Shown one piece after another: positions 7,769 to 16,204 of a stretch of DNA of 64,000 nucleotides (positions are counted from its first letter, which is position 1; every line of letters begins with the position of its first letter). The position numbers were made by a program, and so were the translations under genes. The notes under the pieces were generated by a model. The model searched no databases and was not told the DNA's origin. It saw nothing but the letters and a program-made list of their open reading frames with translations. Origin of the DNA: DASUPK01 sp963848955 (GTDB lineage: Bacteria > Actinomycetota > Thermoleophilia > Solirubrobacterales > 70-9); contig CAWKFQ010000024.1 in assembly GCA_963848955.1 (NCBI GenBank), forward strand, positions 124,001-188,000, written 5' to 3'.

Positions 7769-8008
7769 GTGGTCCAGTCCATCTGCGAGGTCGAGGTCGG
7801 TCTGATCGACCCGAGCGAAGCAGGACAGCGCCGAGCTGAAGGGATCCTCGGCGGGCTTGACCGGCCCGTGGAGGTGGAAGCGCCGGGCGAGTCGTGGCGG
7901 GTGACGTACCTCGGCGAGTTCGACAGCTACGACGCGGCCCGAGAGCAGCTTCGAAAGGATCTGGACGGCGTCGACGTCGCCTGGAACGAAGTCCTCGCCA
8001 TCGACTGA
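7769..8008 (+). CDS. Small protein, unknown
   Basis: A 79-residue acidic protein starting at the GTG at 7769 (MVQSICEVEVGLIDPSEAGQ), then RPVEVEAPGESWRVTYLGEFDSYDAAREQLRKDL and AWNEVLAID. The strand-helix alternation suggests a compact alpha/beta fold. It is 16 bases downstream of the previous gene. No family recognised. Confidence 0.45.
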   Translation: MVQSICEVEVGLIDPSEAGQRRAEGILGGLDRPVEVEAPGESWRVTYLGEFDSYDAAREQLRKDLDGVDVAWNEVLAID

Positions 8009-8097
8009 CTTCGGCGTGAAGACTGTCTTCCACGAATCGGCTGGGGGGAGGGTCGCGAGCGTGAGACACGGATCTTTGGAAACCGCCGACCACGTCC

Positions 8098-8457
8098 GTG
8101 CAAAGGAAACGCGCCCGCTTGAAATCGGCTCCGGCAAATCCGCAACCCATTCCGCAGGATGGGAGCGCGGAATGCCTCCATTGCGGGCGACGGTTCTGGC
8201 CTCGTCGGCGTGGTCACGTCTTTTGCTCACGCGCCTGCCGCCACAAGGGAGAGCGGCCGCTGAGGGAGCGGATGGAGATCGACCCCGAGCAGGTAAAGCG
8301 GCTCTTCGACCCAGATCGCGACCCGGAGGAGCGGGTCCGCGATGACGACTGGTTCGCTGGCCCCTCGGACCTCGAATGGCGAGCCCTTTACGCGGGCGAA
8401 AAGGTCAGGGCGCGGCGTCGCTGGTACATGAACCTGTGGATGGAGGGGGAGCTATGA
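8098..8457 (+). CDS. Zinc-ribbon protein, phage type
   Basis: A 119-residue basic protein. Residues 25-46 hold CLHCGRRF...GHVFCSRACR, a CxxC...CxxxC zinc ribbon like those in many actinobacteriophage small proteins and recombination accessory proteins. The C-terminal half (PEQVKRLFDPDRDPEERVRDD, WRALYAGEKVRARRRWYMN) is charged and probably helical. The start is the GTG at 8098, and an ATG further on would cut the ribbon. DNA binding is a reasonable guess, but nothing shows a specific role. Confidence 0.5.
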   Translation: MQRKRARLKSAPANPQPIPQDGSAECLHCGRRFWPRRRGHVFCSRACRHKGERPLRERMEIDPEQVKRLFDPDRDPEERVRDDDWFAGPSDLEWRALYAGEKVRARRRWYMNLWMEGEL

Positions 8458-8507
8458 GCGAGCGCCGGGAGCTTCTCTGCGCCAAGACAGTCGCAGCGAC
8501 CAGGCGA

Positions 8508-8891
8508 TCAAAAGGCGTCGACCGGAACGATGGTCTTGTCCGGTTCCAGCAAGAAGTACTGACCGCCGTTGGGAGCGGACTCATTCCTGATCAGGTAGCG
8601 ACCTGGCGTAATCGGACCGATCCTCCTGACCGCCGCGTGCCAGGTATCCGTCTCGACCGCCTCGCCGACTGGCTCCCGATTCTCCTCTGTGTCCTCCTGC
8701 CAGTGGTAGAGAGTCCATTCCGCTACCGCCACGGGCCGAACATACGAGACCACAGGCTCCAGATGAACCCGATCATTCGTCCAATCGCCGGTCCCCTGTC
8801 GGAGTTCTGGCGGTGGCGCTGACTCGGCCAGCCGCGTCGAACCGGCGCCGCCGGGGCGGACCTCGTAGGGGAGGCTGCCCGCCCGCGGCAA
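8508..8891 (-). CDS. Unknown beta-rich protein
   Basis: A 127-residue protein starting at a TTG (MPRAGSLPYEVRPGGAG), with repeated strand-like segments (VVSYVRPVAVAEWTLYHWQ, TWHAAVRRIGPITPGRYLI, GGQYFLLEPDKTIVPVDAF). No signal peptide or Cys. TACCGT lies five bases upstream of the TTG, so a leaderless mRNA is possible. Family unknown. Its 3' end faces the zinc-ribbon gene. Confidence 0.45.
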   Translation of the reverse strand: MPRAGSLPYEVRPGGAGSTRLAESAPPPELRQGTGDWTNDRVHLEPVVSYVRPVAVAEWTLYHWQEDTEENREPVGEAVETDTWHAAVRRIGPITPGRYLIRNESAPNGGQYFLLEPDKTIVPVDAF

Positions 8892-9167
8892 CGCCGACGG
8901 TATATGAACGCCTCTAGTCCGTCATCTCTTACGAGTGGGTCCCATGCAGCCGAGGCAGCGAGGGACAACTAGGTCGATAGGCAGCAGCTAAGAGGCTTAG
9001 TCCCCGTAACCCTGCGCACGGGGGGTTCGCTTACCCAGATAGGCAGACAAAGTGGGAGCGGCGGGACGGGAAACTCACAGTGCCGCCATCGCCGCTTCTC
9101 GTCCAACGCGACACTGTTGGCGAAGCGTTGACTAAGTGCCCGTTGTGACATAGGGTCGATCTTACGT

Positions 9168-9761
9168 ATGCGCCGATGCCGGATTAGAAGACTCCTATTT
9201 CCTGCGCTGGTGTGTGCGGTGGCCGGAGTTGCCCTCGGAAGCTCAATCGCGTCTGCGGCTCCCCCTAAAGGGCCGACGCGAGGCGAAGCCCAGGCGGTCT
9301 TTCAGGCGTTCTTAACGGGCGGGTCCGCGATCCGCGCTCACAACCCATCGGCCCACGGCGCACCGGGGGTACCGGAGGAACCGCCACCAGATGGTGCTCG
9401 CATCTTTGCGGGTCAGGATGGTCTGGTGTACTGCGCGCCGGGTTGGCACGTGATTCAGCTGGACAGCTTCGACGATCCGGCTAACTTCGCCGGCGGCAAG
9501 AAGGAACTGTTCGACTACCTGTCTTCCGTGGACATTCGGTTCGTCCTCGATGGTGTTCCGCTAGAGACGAAGCGGACCGCCATCAAGCGGATCGCACATC
9601 CCGACCCAGCATTCCTCGAAGAAGGGTTCGCGGTCAATTTTGGCGCGTTCCTGCCTCCGGGCACGCTCTCGGTGGGCAGCCATCAGGTACAGACATTCGT
9701 TCAGGACCCCGTCTTCGGAGACTTCGACTTCACGATCGGTTTCACCGTCGTTAACTGCTGA
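9168..9761 (+). CDS. Secreted protein, unknown
   Basis: A 197-residue exported protein. Residues 1-31 are a signal peptide (basic MRRCRIRR, hydrophobic core, SIASAA). The mature part has DGLVYCAPGWHVIQLDSFDDP, a charged middle (ELFDYLSSVDIRFVLDGVPLETKRTAIKRI) and a beta-rich end (TLSVGSHQVQTFVQDP, DFDFTIGFTVVNC). Two Cys (YCAPG and the C-terminal C) may pair. TAGGGT occurs 17 bases before the ATG. It may be island cargo. No family recognised. Confidence 0.6.
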   Translation: MRRCRIRRLLFPALVCAVAGVALGSSIASAAPPKGPTRGEAQAVFQAFLTGGSAIRAHNPSAHGAPGVPEEPPPDGARIFAGQDGLVYCAPGWHVIQLDSFDDPANFAGGKKELFDYLSSVDIRFVLDGVPLETKRTAIKRIAHPDPAFLEEGFAVNFGAFLPPGTLSVGSHQVQTFVQDPVFGDFDFTIGFTVVNC

Positions 9762-9814
9762 AGCACCGCAGGCCGCCCGGAGCCTAGGCGTCGAACGGGA
9801 CGTGTCGGTTTCCT

Positions 9815-10034
9815 GCCGAGTTGGAACGCCACTTCCAGCGTTCCGCCTACCAAGCCGACGACGACCTTGTCTTCGGTCATCCGCAGATCGGAAAGCCGCT
9901 GGACCGCTCAAAGACTCTCAAGCGATTCCAAGGCTGCGGAGGTCCGAGCCGGAGTCCGCATCGTGACGTTCCACGATTTGCGTCACACCTTCGGGACGCA
10001 GATGGCTGCGCTGATTAGCCACCGCTGGAGATAG
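9815..10034 (+). pseudogene. C-terminal fragment of a tyrosine integrase
   Basis: One frame reads PAELERHFQRSAYQADDDLV then FGHPQIGKPLDRSKTLKRF. After a one-base shift near 9930 the next frame reads RAGVRIVTFHDLRHTFGTQM. This is the pattern of tyrosine recombinases around the catalytic HxxR (HDLRHTFGT). The N-terminal arm- and core-binding domains are absent, because the secreted protein ends at 9761. The sequence stops at 10034 before the second His/Trp and the nucleophilic Tyr. It cannot be active. It explains the duplicated tRNA-His ends. Confidence 0.8.
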
Positions 10035-10277
10035 CCTTGAGCCAAGGGAGGGATCGCTGCGGTCCTTGACGGATAGGGACTTACACATCCCCGGATAAAC
10101 CCCCGTGATGCGGTCCCAATTTCGCGTTGGAGTGATCGCCGTGACGGCCGAGCGGCGTGGACGAAAGTACGGGTTCCGCATTTGCGGGCGTGTTTAGAGT
10201 CCGTCGGCCGGGGTAGGGACCGCACGGCGGCGTCGCCATGAAGGCGATGCCGAGAGGAGACAACAGGGGGATTTGGT

Positions 10278-13200
10278 TTGGCCAAGGTTGGCGGTTTCGT
10301 TGGGGTAGCCGTTTCGGCGCTGATGCTGGCGCTCGCGCCCACCGCCGGCGCTCAGAGCAGTGAGGGACTCGACATGTACACGCTCGAGGGCCCGCCCGAT
10401 GAGATCGCTCGCGCTGCCTCGGGCGTCGAGCTCGTCGCCCCGCGGGAGACCCCTGCCGGAGTGCGGGCTGACGCGGTCCTGACCAAGGCTCAGCGGGGCA
10501 GGGTCGCCGCCGCCGGGGTGACGATCAAGCTGAAGCGCAACAAGAAGGGGCTGACGGTCAGGCAGCAGGCGGCCAGGCAGGCCGCCAACGGCTTCAACGT
10601 CTACCGCTCCTGGGATGAGCCGGGAGGGATCCGCGACGAGCTCTACCGCCTCGCTCGCCGGAACCCGAAGCTGGTCAAGCTCGAGGTGCTCGGGAAGACT
10701 CATCAGGGTCGTGAGCTGATCGCCCTGAAGGTCACCAAGGACGCCCGCAAGGTGCGAGACGGGTCCCGCCCCTCCGTTCTCTACTCATCGAACCAGCACG
10801 CGCGCGAGTGGATCAGCCTCGAGGTGAACCGCCGGCTGCTGCACTACTTCGTCGACGGCTGGCGGGCGAACAAGAAGCGAATCAAGAAGTTGCTCAAGAC
10901 CACCGAGCTGTGGTTCGTGATCTCCGCCAACCCGGACGGCTACCAGTACACGTTCGACGCGGAGCGGCTCTGGCGCAAGAACCTGCGGGACAACAACGGC
11001 GACGGGCAGATCACGATCGTCGACGGCGTCGACCCGAACCGCAACTTCGCCGAGCACTGGGGCTACGACAACGAGGGCTCCTCCCCGGATCAGGCGGACG
11101 AGACCTACCGCGGCCCGGCCGTCGCGTCGGAGCCCGAGACGCGGGCGATGCAGGGCCTGATCAACCGGATCAGCCCGCGCTTCCAGTCCAACCTGCACTC
11201 CTACGGCGAGTGGCTGCTCTACCCGCAGGGCTGGCAGGTGGGCACGCTCGACGCGGACTACCCGCTCTACGTCGCGACCGGAGGAACCGATGCCAACAGC
11301 GCGATCCCCGGGTTCAACCCGGGGCAGTCCGCCGACACGCTCTACGTCACCAACGGGGAGACCACGGACTACGCCGATACCAGCAGGGGAACGATCTCCT
11401 TCACACCCGAGCTGGGCGAGGGGACGCCAGGATCAGGGTTCGTCTTCCCCGACGACGAGGACCTGATCCAGGCCGAGTTCCAGAGGACGCTCGCATTCCA
11501 CCTCGGCCTCGCGAAGTCGGCCCGGAAGCCCGCGAACCCGAAGTCGCCGGTCGGGATCAAGGTGAAGCCGTTCTACCTCGACGCGGACGAGATCGATCCC
11601 CAGAACGGACAGACGTCCCTCTTCGACTTCAAGTTCGGCGTCTCCTACGGCGATCCGCAGGAGGTGCGCGTGCTCGCCAAGCGCAAGTTGGGTGGTGTGG
11701 CGCTGAAGTACCGGATCAATGGCGGGCCGGTTCGGAGCAGAGCGACGAGTGAGTGGAACGGCGGCGAGCGCTACGGGCCCGGCAACGGGCGCTACTACCA
11801 CGTCGTTCGCGGAAGCGTGACCGGCACATCGCCGGGAGACAGCGGTCGAGGTCTGGTTCAAGGGCCGCCGGAAGCGGAGCGAGATCGTTCACTTACACGG
11901 TCGCCTCCGACAGCGGCAACCGCGTTCTGGTCCTGTCGGCCGAGGACTACACGGGCGCGTCACCGGCGAAGCCGGGGGTGACCTCGCCGGAGTACCTCTC
12001 GTTCTACACCGACGCTCTGAATGCCAACGGCGTTCCATTCGACGTCTACGACGTCGATGCGCATGGCCGGACGGCCCCGGATGCCCTCGGAGTGCTGAGC
12101 CACTACGACGCGGTGCTCTGGTACACGGGCGACGACGTCGTCACGCGGGAGCCGGGATGGGGGCCGGGCAACGCGTCGCGATTGGCCATGCAGGAGCTGC
12201 TCGAGGTTCGCGACTTCATCAACGAGGGCGGCCGTGCCCTGTACACGGGACAGTCGGCCGGGCAGCAGTACACGCCGGCGCTCGGCACACAGCTCTACGA
12301 CCCGTTCGAGAACCAGCAGTGCATCACCGACCCGCCGGAGGACCCGGCCGTGGAGGCGCGCTGCCTGGCCCTGTCCGGGTCCGGTGACTCCCAGGGCGAT
12401 CCGATCGAGTACTTCTTCGGAGCCGCGATCACCACGCCTGACGGTGGACTCGATCCGGACACCGGGGAGCCGTTCGCCATCTCGGGGATCGATGACCCGC
12501 TGAGCGGCCTGAACTTCGACCGCAACGGCGCCGACAGCGCCCAGAACCAGGGGACCGACTCGTCGTTCATCGCGACCGGCGACTATCTCGAGGTGACCGA
12601 CCCTGCGGACAGCTTCCCGCAGTTCGAGAGCTGGCCGGCGGCGGAGTACCTGAGCGGGCTCGCGGGTCCATTCGATCCGCACACCGGGCAGTCGTTCATG
12701 TGGTCGGATCGCGCCGACGAGGCCTACAAGCGCCTGACGCGGACGATCACCGTCCCGGCGGGCGGCGCGACCATGTCGTTCTGGACGAGCTTCAACATCG
12801 AGCAGGACTTCGACTACCTGATCGTCGAGGCGCACACGGTCGGGCAGGACGACTGGACCACGCTGCCGGATCAGAACGGGCACACGACCAACGATCTCTC
12901 GAACGATCAGTCGTGCACCGGCGGGTGGAGCAATCCCGACGACGCGGTGAACGTGCTGCACCCGTTCCTGACCCATTACCAGACCTTCGATCCGGCGACC
13001 GGTGCCTGCAGCCCGACCGGGATCATCCGGCGAGTGGAACGCCGCGAACGGCAGCTCCAGCGGCTGGCAGCAGTTCCAGGTCGAACATCTCCGGCGGTCC
13101 GGCGGTAGCCAGGTCGAGATCTCGATCACCTCGGTGAGCGACTGGGGCTTCCAGCAGTTCCCCGGCGTGTTCATCGACGACATCGACGTCTCGACCGGCG

Positions 13201-13454
13201 AGGGCAGCACCTCGTTCGAGGACGATGGGGACGCGATGGACGGCTGGACCGTCCCAGGCGCGCCGCAGGACGCGGAGGGGATCGAGGGACCGAACCGCAA
13301 CGACTGGGTCCCCCGCGGAGGTCTCGGGATTAAGGAGGGCGCCGTGATCGCGACTCCGGACACGGTCTACATGGGCTTCGGCTTCGAGGGCATCACCGGC
13401 AGCGCCACGCGCAACGAGATCATGGACCGCGTGGTCGAGTACCTGCTTCCGTGA
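10278..13454 (+). CDS. Secreted M14 zinc carboxypeptidase, long form (frameshifts)
   Basis: This is an exported metallocarboxypeptidase that removes C-terminal residues from peptides. The TTG start at 10278 follows GGGGGATTTGG and opens a signal peptide (LMLALAPTAGA). The M14 domain has SSNQHAREWI (zinc His about 174 and Glu 177), ANPDGY, DPNRNF, the third zinc His in LHSYGEW and the catalytic Glu in SFTPELGEG. The remaining 600 residues form the long C-terminal region seen in actinobacterial homologues, including beta-sandwich-like segments. The reading frame breaks near 11840, 11888 and 13030 while protein similarity continues across each break, so these look like one-base indels. Three in one gene also allows a pseudogene. 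It lies inside the island, next to the right repeat. Confidence 0.75.
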
Positions 13455-13483
13455 CCTACCAGTCGCGACGCCTGCGCTGATCC

Positions 13484-13513
13484 GGCGCCTTGGCGGAGTG
13501 GCTACGCAGCGGC
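13484..13513 (+). tRNA. 5' half of a tRNA, probably tRNA-Cys (truncated)
   Basis: GGCGCCT-T-G, then a D arm GCG-GAGTGGCTA-CGC and the first anticodon-stem strand GCGGC form the 5' half of a cloverleaf, most like actinobacterial tRNA-Cys. After 13513 there is no anticodon loop, no paired stem, no T arm and no AGGCGCC acceptor strand. The gene has therefore been broken at the anticodon stem. The missing half is not found elsewhere in the window. Confidence 0.45.
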
Positions 13514-13662
13514 GCGACTGGAGCGCAGCGGCCCTCTTATCGAACCGGTGTAAACGCTCTTGTACCGCCCGGGTACTAAACCGAGCAAAACGAGCGAACG
13601 GAGCGAACCCGACGAGGCTGAGCCGAGCTCGGATGTGCCCAACAGCGACGAGGGGTTAGGAG

Positions 13663-13707
13663 TGTGGTCCAGGTGGTCGCCGGTTCGAGTCCGGTCGCTC
13701 ACCCCTC
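13663..13707 (+). repeat. Right attachment-site repeat (tRNA-His 3' part)
   Basis: It is identical over 45 bases to 2681-2725: the anticodon loop and stem, T arm and acceptor strand of tRNA-His without the 5' half, plus four flanking bases. Confidence 0.85.
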
Positions 13708-13822
13708 ACGAAGCCCTGGCAAGCGCAAGGGTTTCGCCGATCTGCTGAGGGCTTACGACGCTTTGCTGAGCATGGGGCGCGAGGACTTTGCTCCAACGGC
13801 GTCTCAATCCAGTGGAGGAGCA

Positions 13823-14124
13823 ATGGTCATTCTGCATTTCAAAATTCATTCCAAACCCGACAAGAGCGACGAGCTGATGGCCGCGCTCGGCGAGATCATC
13901 ACCCCGGCGCGAGCCACGGAGGGCGTCATCAGCTTCGACATCGCCCGCGCCCTGATCGACCCTGATTCGTTCATCGCGACCGCGATTTACGAGGACGGGG
14001 CCGCTCTCGAACGACAGGAGTCACTTCCGGAGGTGGACAGGGTCATGAAGATGCTGCCGGAGTCGGTGGTGGAGCCGCCCGAGCGAAGATCTTTGACGCG
14101 GCGGTCGACCCGACGCTCGTCTAA
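13823..14124 (+). CDS. Antibiotic-biosynthesis-monooxygenase-type (ABM) protein
   Basis: A cofactor-free dimeric alpha/beta-barrel protein of the ABM/YgiN type, with members that oxidise quinols or bind small aromatics. It starts MVILHFKIHSKPDKSDELMAA, with GGAGG seven bases before the ATG. The family pattern ARATEGVISFDIARALIDPDSFI, IYEDGAALERQE, and MKMLPESVVEPPE follows. The natural ending KIFDAAVDPTLV is found one base out of frame after about 14083, so I end the gene at 14124. Uncorrected, the frame runs to 14137 with an odd Arg/Ser tail. It is the first gene outside the island. Confidence 0.7.
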
Positions 14125-14160
14125 ATGGGCGGTCTGAGTGAAAGCGGGGCTCCGTCGAGG

Positions 14161-14166
14161 GATAAT
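14161..14166 (+). promoter_or_regulatory. GATAAT -10 box of the rhodanese gene
   Basis: GATAAT followed by seven bases leads to the GTG at 14174. If it is the -10 box, the upstream ATG at 14165 cannot be the start. Confidence 0.45.
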
Positions 14167-14173
14167 GACCGCA

Positions 14174-14488
14174 GTGGAGGAATCTCACGCACCTCACGTA
14201 GTAGGGCGATCTCTTGACCCGGAGGCGGCGTGGGGGGCCGTCCAGCTCGGCTTTGCGGAGATTCTCGATGTGAGAACCGGGATCGAGCGTCGCCGCTACG
14301 GAGCCCCGCCAGGGGCGAGACCGGTCTCGCTCGTCAAGCACATGGCAAGTCCCGAAGGCCCCGGCGCCATCTACCTCTGCCAACACGCGATCCGCTCGAA
14401 GGCGACCTTGCGCCGAGGGGCGGCCGAGGTGGCGGGCGGCTTCGCCGCATGGATGAAGGCTGGCCTTCCAATCGAGGAGATCGATTAG
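14174..14488 (+). CDS. Single-domain rhodanese-like sulfurtransferase
   Basis: A 104-residue rhodanese domain: GFAEILDVRTGIERRRYGAP, ARPVSLVKH, then the active-site strand IYLCQHAIRSK with catalytic Cys about 69, and GGFAAWMKAGLPIEEID at the end. Such proteins move sulfane sulfur between donors and thiol acceptors in the cytoplasm. The loop after Cys (CQHAIRSK) is of sulfurtransferase length. The start could also be ATG 14165 or GTG 14138. I prefer 14174 because GATAAT is then correctly placed for a leaderless transcript. Confidence 0.75.
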   Translation: MEESHAPHVVGRSLDPEAAWGAVQLGFAEILDVRTGIERRRYGAPPGARPVSLVKHMASPEGPGAIYLCQHAIRSKATLRRGAAEVAGGFAAWMKAGLPIEEID

Positions 14489-14569
14489 CGTCAGCTGCGT
14501 GGGCTGACCTACCCCCGACCGGCATCACGTACTGCGCAAGTAGTAGCGCCGGGGGGGTTCCCGAGGGCG

Positions 14570-16204
14570 ATGACGCGTAGGCGGCTAGGCGGGACCATGT
14601 ATGGCGTGCTTCGTCTGGACGTCATCTGCGGCGCATTTGCGGTCGTGACCGACCGCGGGTCGGCCGACGCCGGTATAGAGCGCCTGGCCGGCGGTCTCGA
14701 CCGTCCGACGATTGTCGTTGCCGCTGTGGCCACCCTCGGCTTGATCATGGCGGTCCTCGACACGACGATCGTCAACGTCGCGCTCGACACCCTCTCGAGG
14801 GACCTGCACGCTCCCCTCAGCACCATCCAGTGGGTCTCGACCGCCTATCTGCTGTCGCTGGCGTCGGTGATCCCGCTCTCCGGCTGGATAACCGAGCGCT
14901 TTGGATCCAAGCGGACCTGGATCGCCTCGATCGCGCTGTTCGCGTTCGGCTCGGCACTCTGCGCGCTGGCGACGTCGGCCAGCGAATTGATCGCCTTTCG
15001 GGTCGTGCAGGGAATCGGCGGCGGGATGCTGGTGCCGGTCGGATTCACCCTGATCGCGCAGAGCGCGGGACCGCAGCGCATCGGACGGGCCCTCGCGGTG
15101 GCCGGGGTGCCGATTCTTCTCGGGCCGATCTTCGGGCCGATCATCGGAGGGCTGATCGTCGACAACGCGGCATGGCAGTGGATCTTCGTCGTCAACATCC
15201 CGATCGCCGCACTGGCGATCGCCGCCGCAGCCCGATTGCTACGGGCGGACGCGGGGCGCGCCGACGCCGGCGCGCTCGATTGGGTCGGCGCGGCGCTGCT
15301 GAGCCCTGGGCTCGCGGGCATCGTCTTCGGCCTCTCGGAGACCGAGAGCCACGGCGGGATCGGTCACCCGATCGCCTTCGGCCCGATCGTCGCCGGGTTT
15401 GCCCTGGTCGGGCTATTCGTTTGGCACAGCCTGCGCGTGGCGCGACCGCTGATCGACCTGCGGCTGTTCCGGTCGCGGGGCTTCCGCGCCGCCACTACGA
15501 CCATCTTCCTCCTCGGTGGGACCCTCTTCGGCACGCTGCTTGTGCTGCCGCTCTACTACCAGGTCGACCGGGGCGAGAGTGCGCTGAACGCCGGCCTGTT
15601 GCTGGCTCCGCAGGGCCTCGGAGCGGCTGTGATGCTGCCGATCAGCGGCCGGTTGACCGACCGCATAGGCGGGGGTCCGGTGGTGGTCGCGGGCTGCAGC
15701 CTGATCGTCCTCGCCACCGTGCCGCTGGTGTTCTTGACCAGCCACACGTCGTTCGCGCTGCTGGGGGGCGTGCTCTTCGTGCGCGGCCTCGGCCTGGGCG
15801 CCTCGATCCAGCCGAGTGCCGCTGCCGCTTACGCACTGCTCGACTCCTCTCAGGTCCCGCGGGCCACCGCAGCCCTCAACACCCTGCGGCAGATCGGCGG
15901 TTCGATCGGTACCGCGCTCCTGGCTGTGGTGCTCCAGCACGAGGCAACGGTTCACATGTCGTCGGCCGGCGGCGCCGGAGGATTGCTGGCTCCTCTCTCC
16001 ACGAGTGAGCGGGCCGAGATCGGCGAGCCTCTGGCAACCGCCTTCGGGCACACCATGATCTGGGCGGTTGGGATGTCGGTCCTCGCCCTGATTTCCGCTC
16101 TCGTGCTGCTCAGGGCCGAGCGCGCCAGCCGGCCACTGGGCAAGTCCGCTCGCGCCGAGGACGGGCAATTCCGAGCTGGAAGTCCTCAAACCGGCCGTGC
16201 CTAG
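14570..16204 (+). CDS. DHA2-family (EmrB/QacA) 14-helix drug exporter
   Basis: A 544-residue major facilitator. It shows the DHA2 marks: LDTTIVNVALDTL in helix 1, IQWVSTAYLLSLASVIPLSGW, RFGSKR after helix 2, FRVVQGIGGGMLVPVG (motif C region GVPILLGPIFGPIIGG), and about 14 hydrophobic segments in all. It would export drugs or other amphiphiles using the proton gradient. The start is uncertain: ATG 14597 and GTG 14645 are in frame, and the first 35 residues do not look family-like. Its stop overlaps the ftsH start. Confidence 0.85.
   Translation: MTRRRLGGTMYGVLRLDVICGAFAVVTDRGSADAGIERLAGGLDRPTIVVAAVATLGLIMAVLDTTIVNVALDTLSRDLHAPLSTIQWVSTAYLLSLASVIPLSGWITERFGSKRTWIASIALFAFGSALCALATSASELIAFRVVQGIGGGMLVPVGFTLIAQSAGPQRIGRALAVAGVPILLGPIFGPIIGGLIVDNAAWQWIFVVNIPIAALAIAAAARLLRADAGRADAGALDWVGAALLSPGLAGIVFGLSETESHGGIGHPIAFGPIVAGFALVGLFVWHSLRVARPLIDLRLFRSRGFRAATTTIFLLGGTLFGTLLVLPLYYQVDRGESALNAGLLLAPQGLGAAVMLPISGRLTDRIGGGPVVVAGCSLIVLATVPLVFLTSHTSFALLGGVLFVRGLGLGASIQPSAAAAYALLDSSQVPRATAALNTLRQIGGSIGTALLAVVLQHEATVHMSSAGGAGGLLAPLSTSERAEIGEPLATAFGHTMIWAVGMSVLALISALVLLRAERASRPLGKSARAEDGQFRAGSPQTGRA

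Larger units (their letters stand above)
2681..13707. mobile_element. Decayed genomic island integrated in tRNA-His, about 11 kb
   Basis: The boundaries are the two 45-bp copies of the tRNA-His 3' end. The inside differs from the rest of the window. Coding density is low, genes of 60-140 codons lie on both strands, families are phage-like (terminase-small-like, zinc-ribbon proteins), there is a C-terminal integrase fragment at 9815-10034, and short dispersed repeats occur. Examples of the latter are TGAAAGACCGCCG at 5146 and 6576, CTTTGGAAACCGCCG near 3609 and 8073, and GGGGGGAGGGTCG near 7043 and 8046. The M14 carboxypeptidase at the right end may be cargo or may have been captured secondarily. 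The truncated integrase suggests the island can no longer excise itself. Confidence 0.75.
13455..13822. other. Island right boundary, non-coding
   Basis: The stretch holds a tRNA 5' half (13484-13513), a GAGCGAACGGAGCGAAC low-complexity segment near 13595 and the right tRNA-His repeat (13663-13707). There is no gene before the ATG at 13823. Confidence 0.6.

Noticed and set aside
13484..13707. A split or intron-containing tRNA made of the tRNA-Cys-like 5' half and the tRNA-His 3' end
   Set aside because: The acceptor strands (GGCGCCT and CGCTCAC) and anticodon-stem strands (GCGGC and CCAGG) do not pair, so the halves do not belong together.
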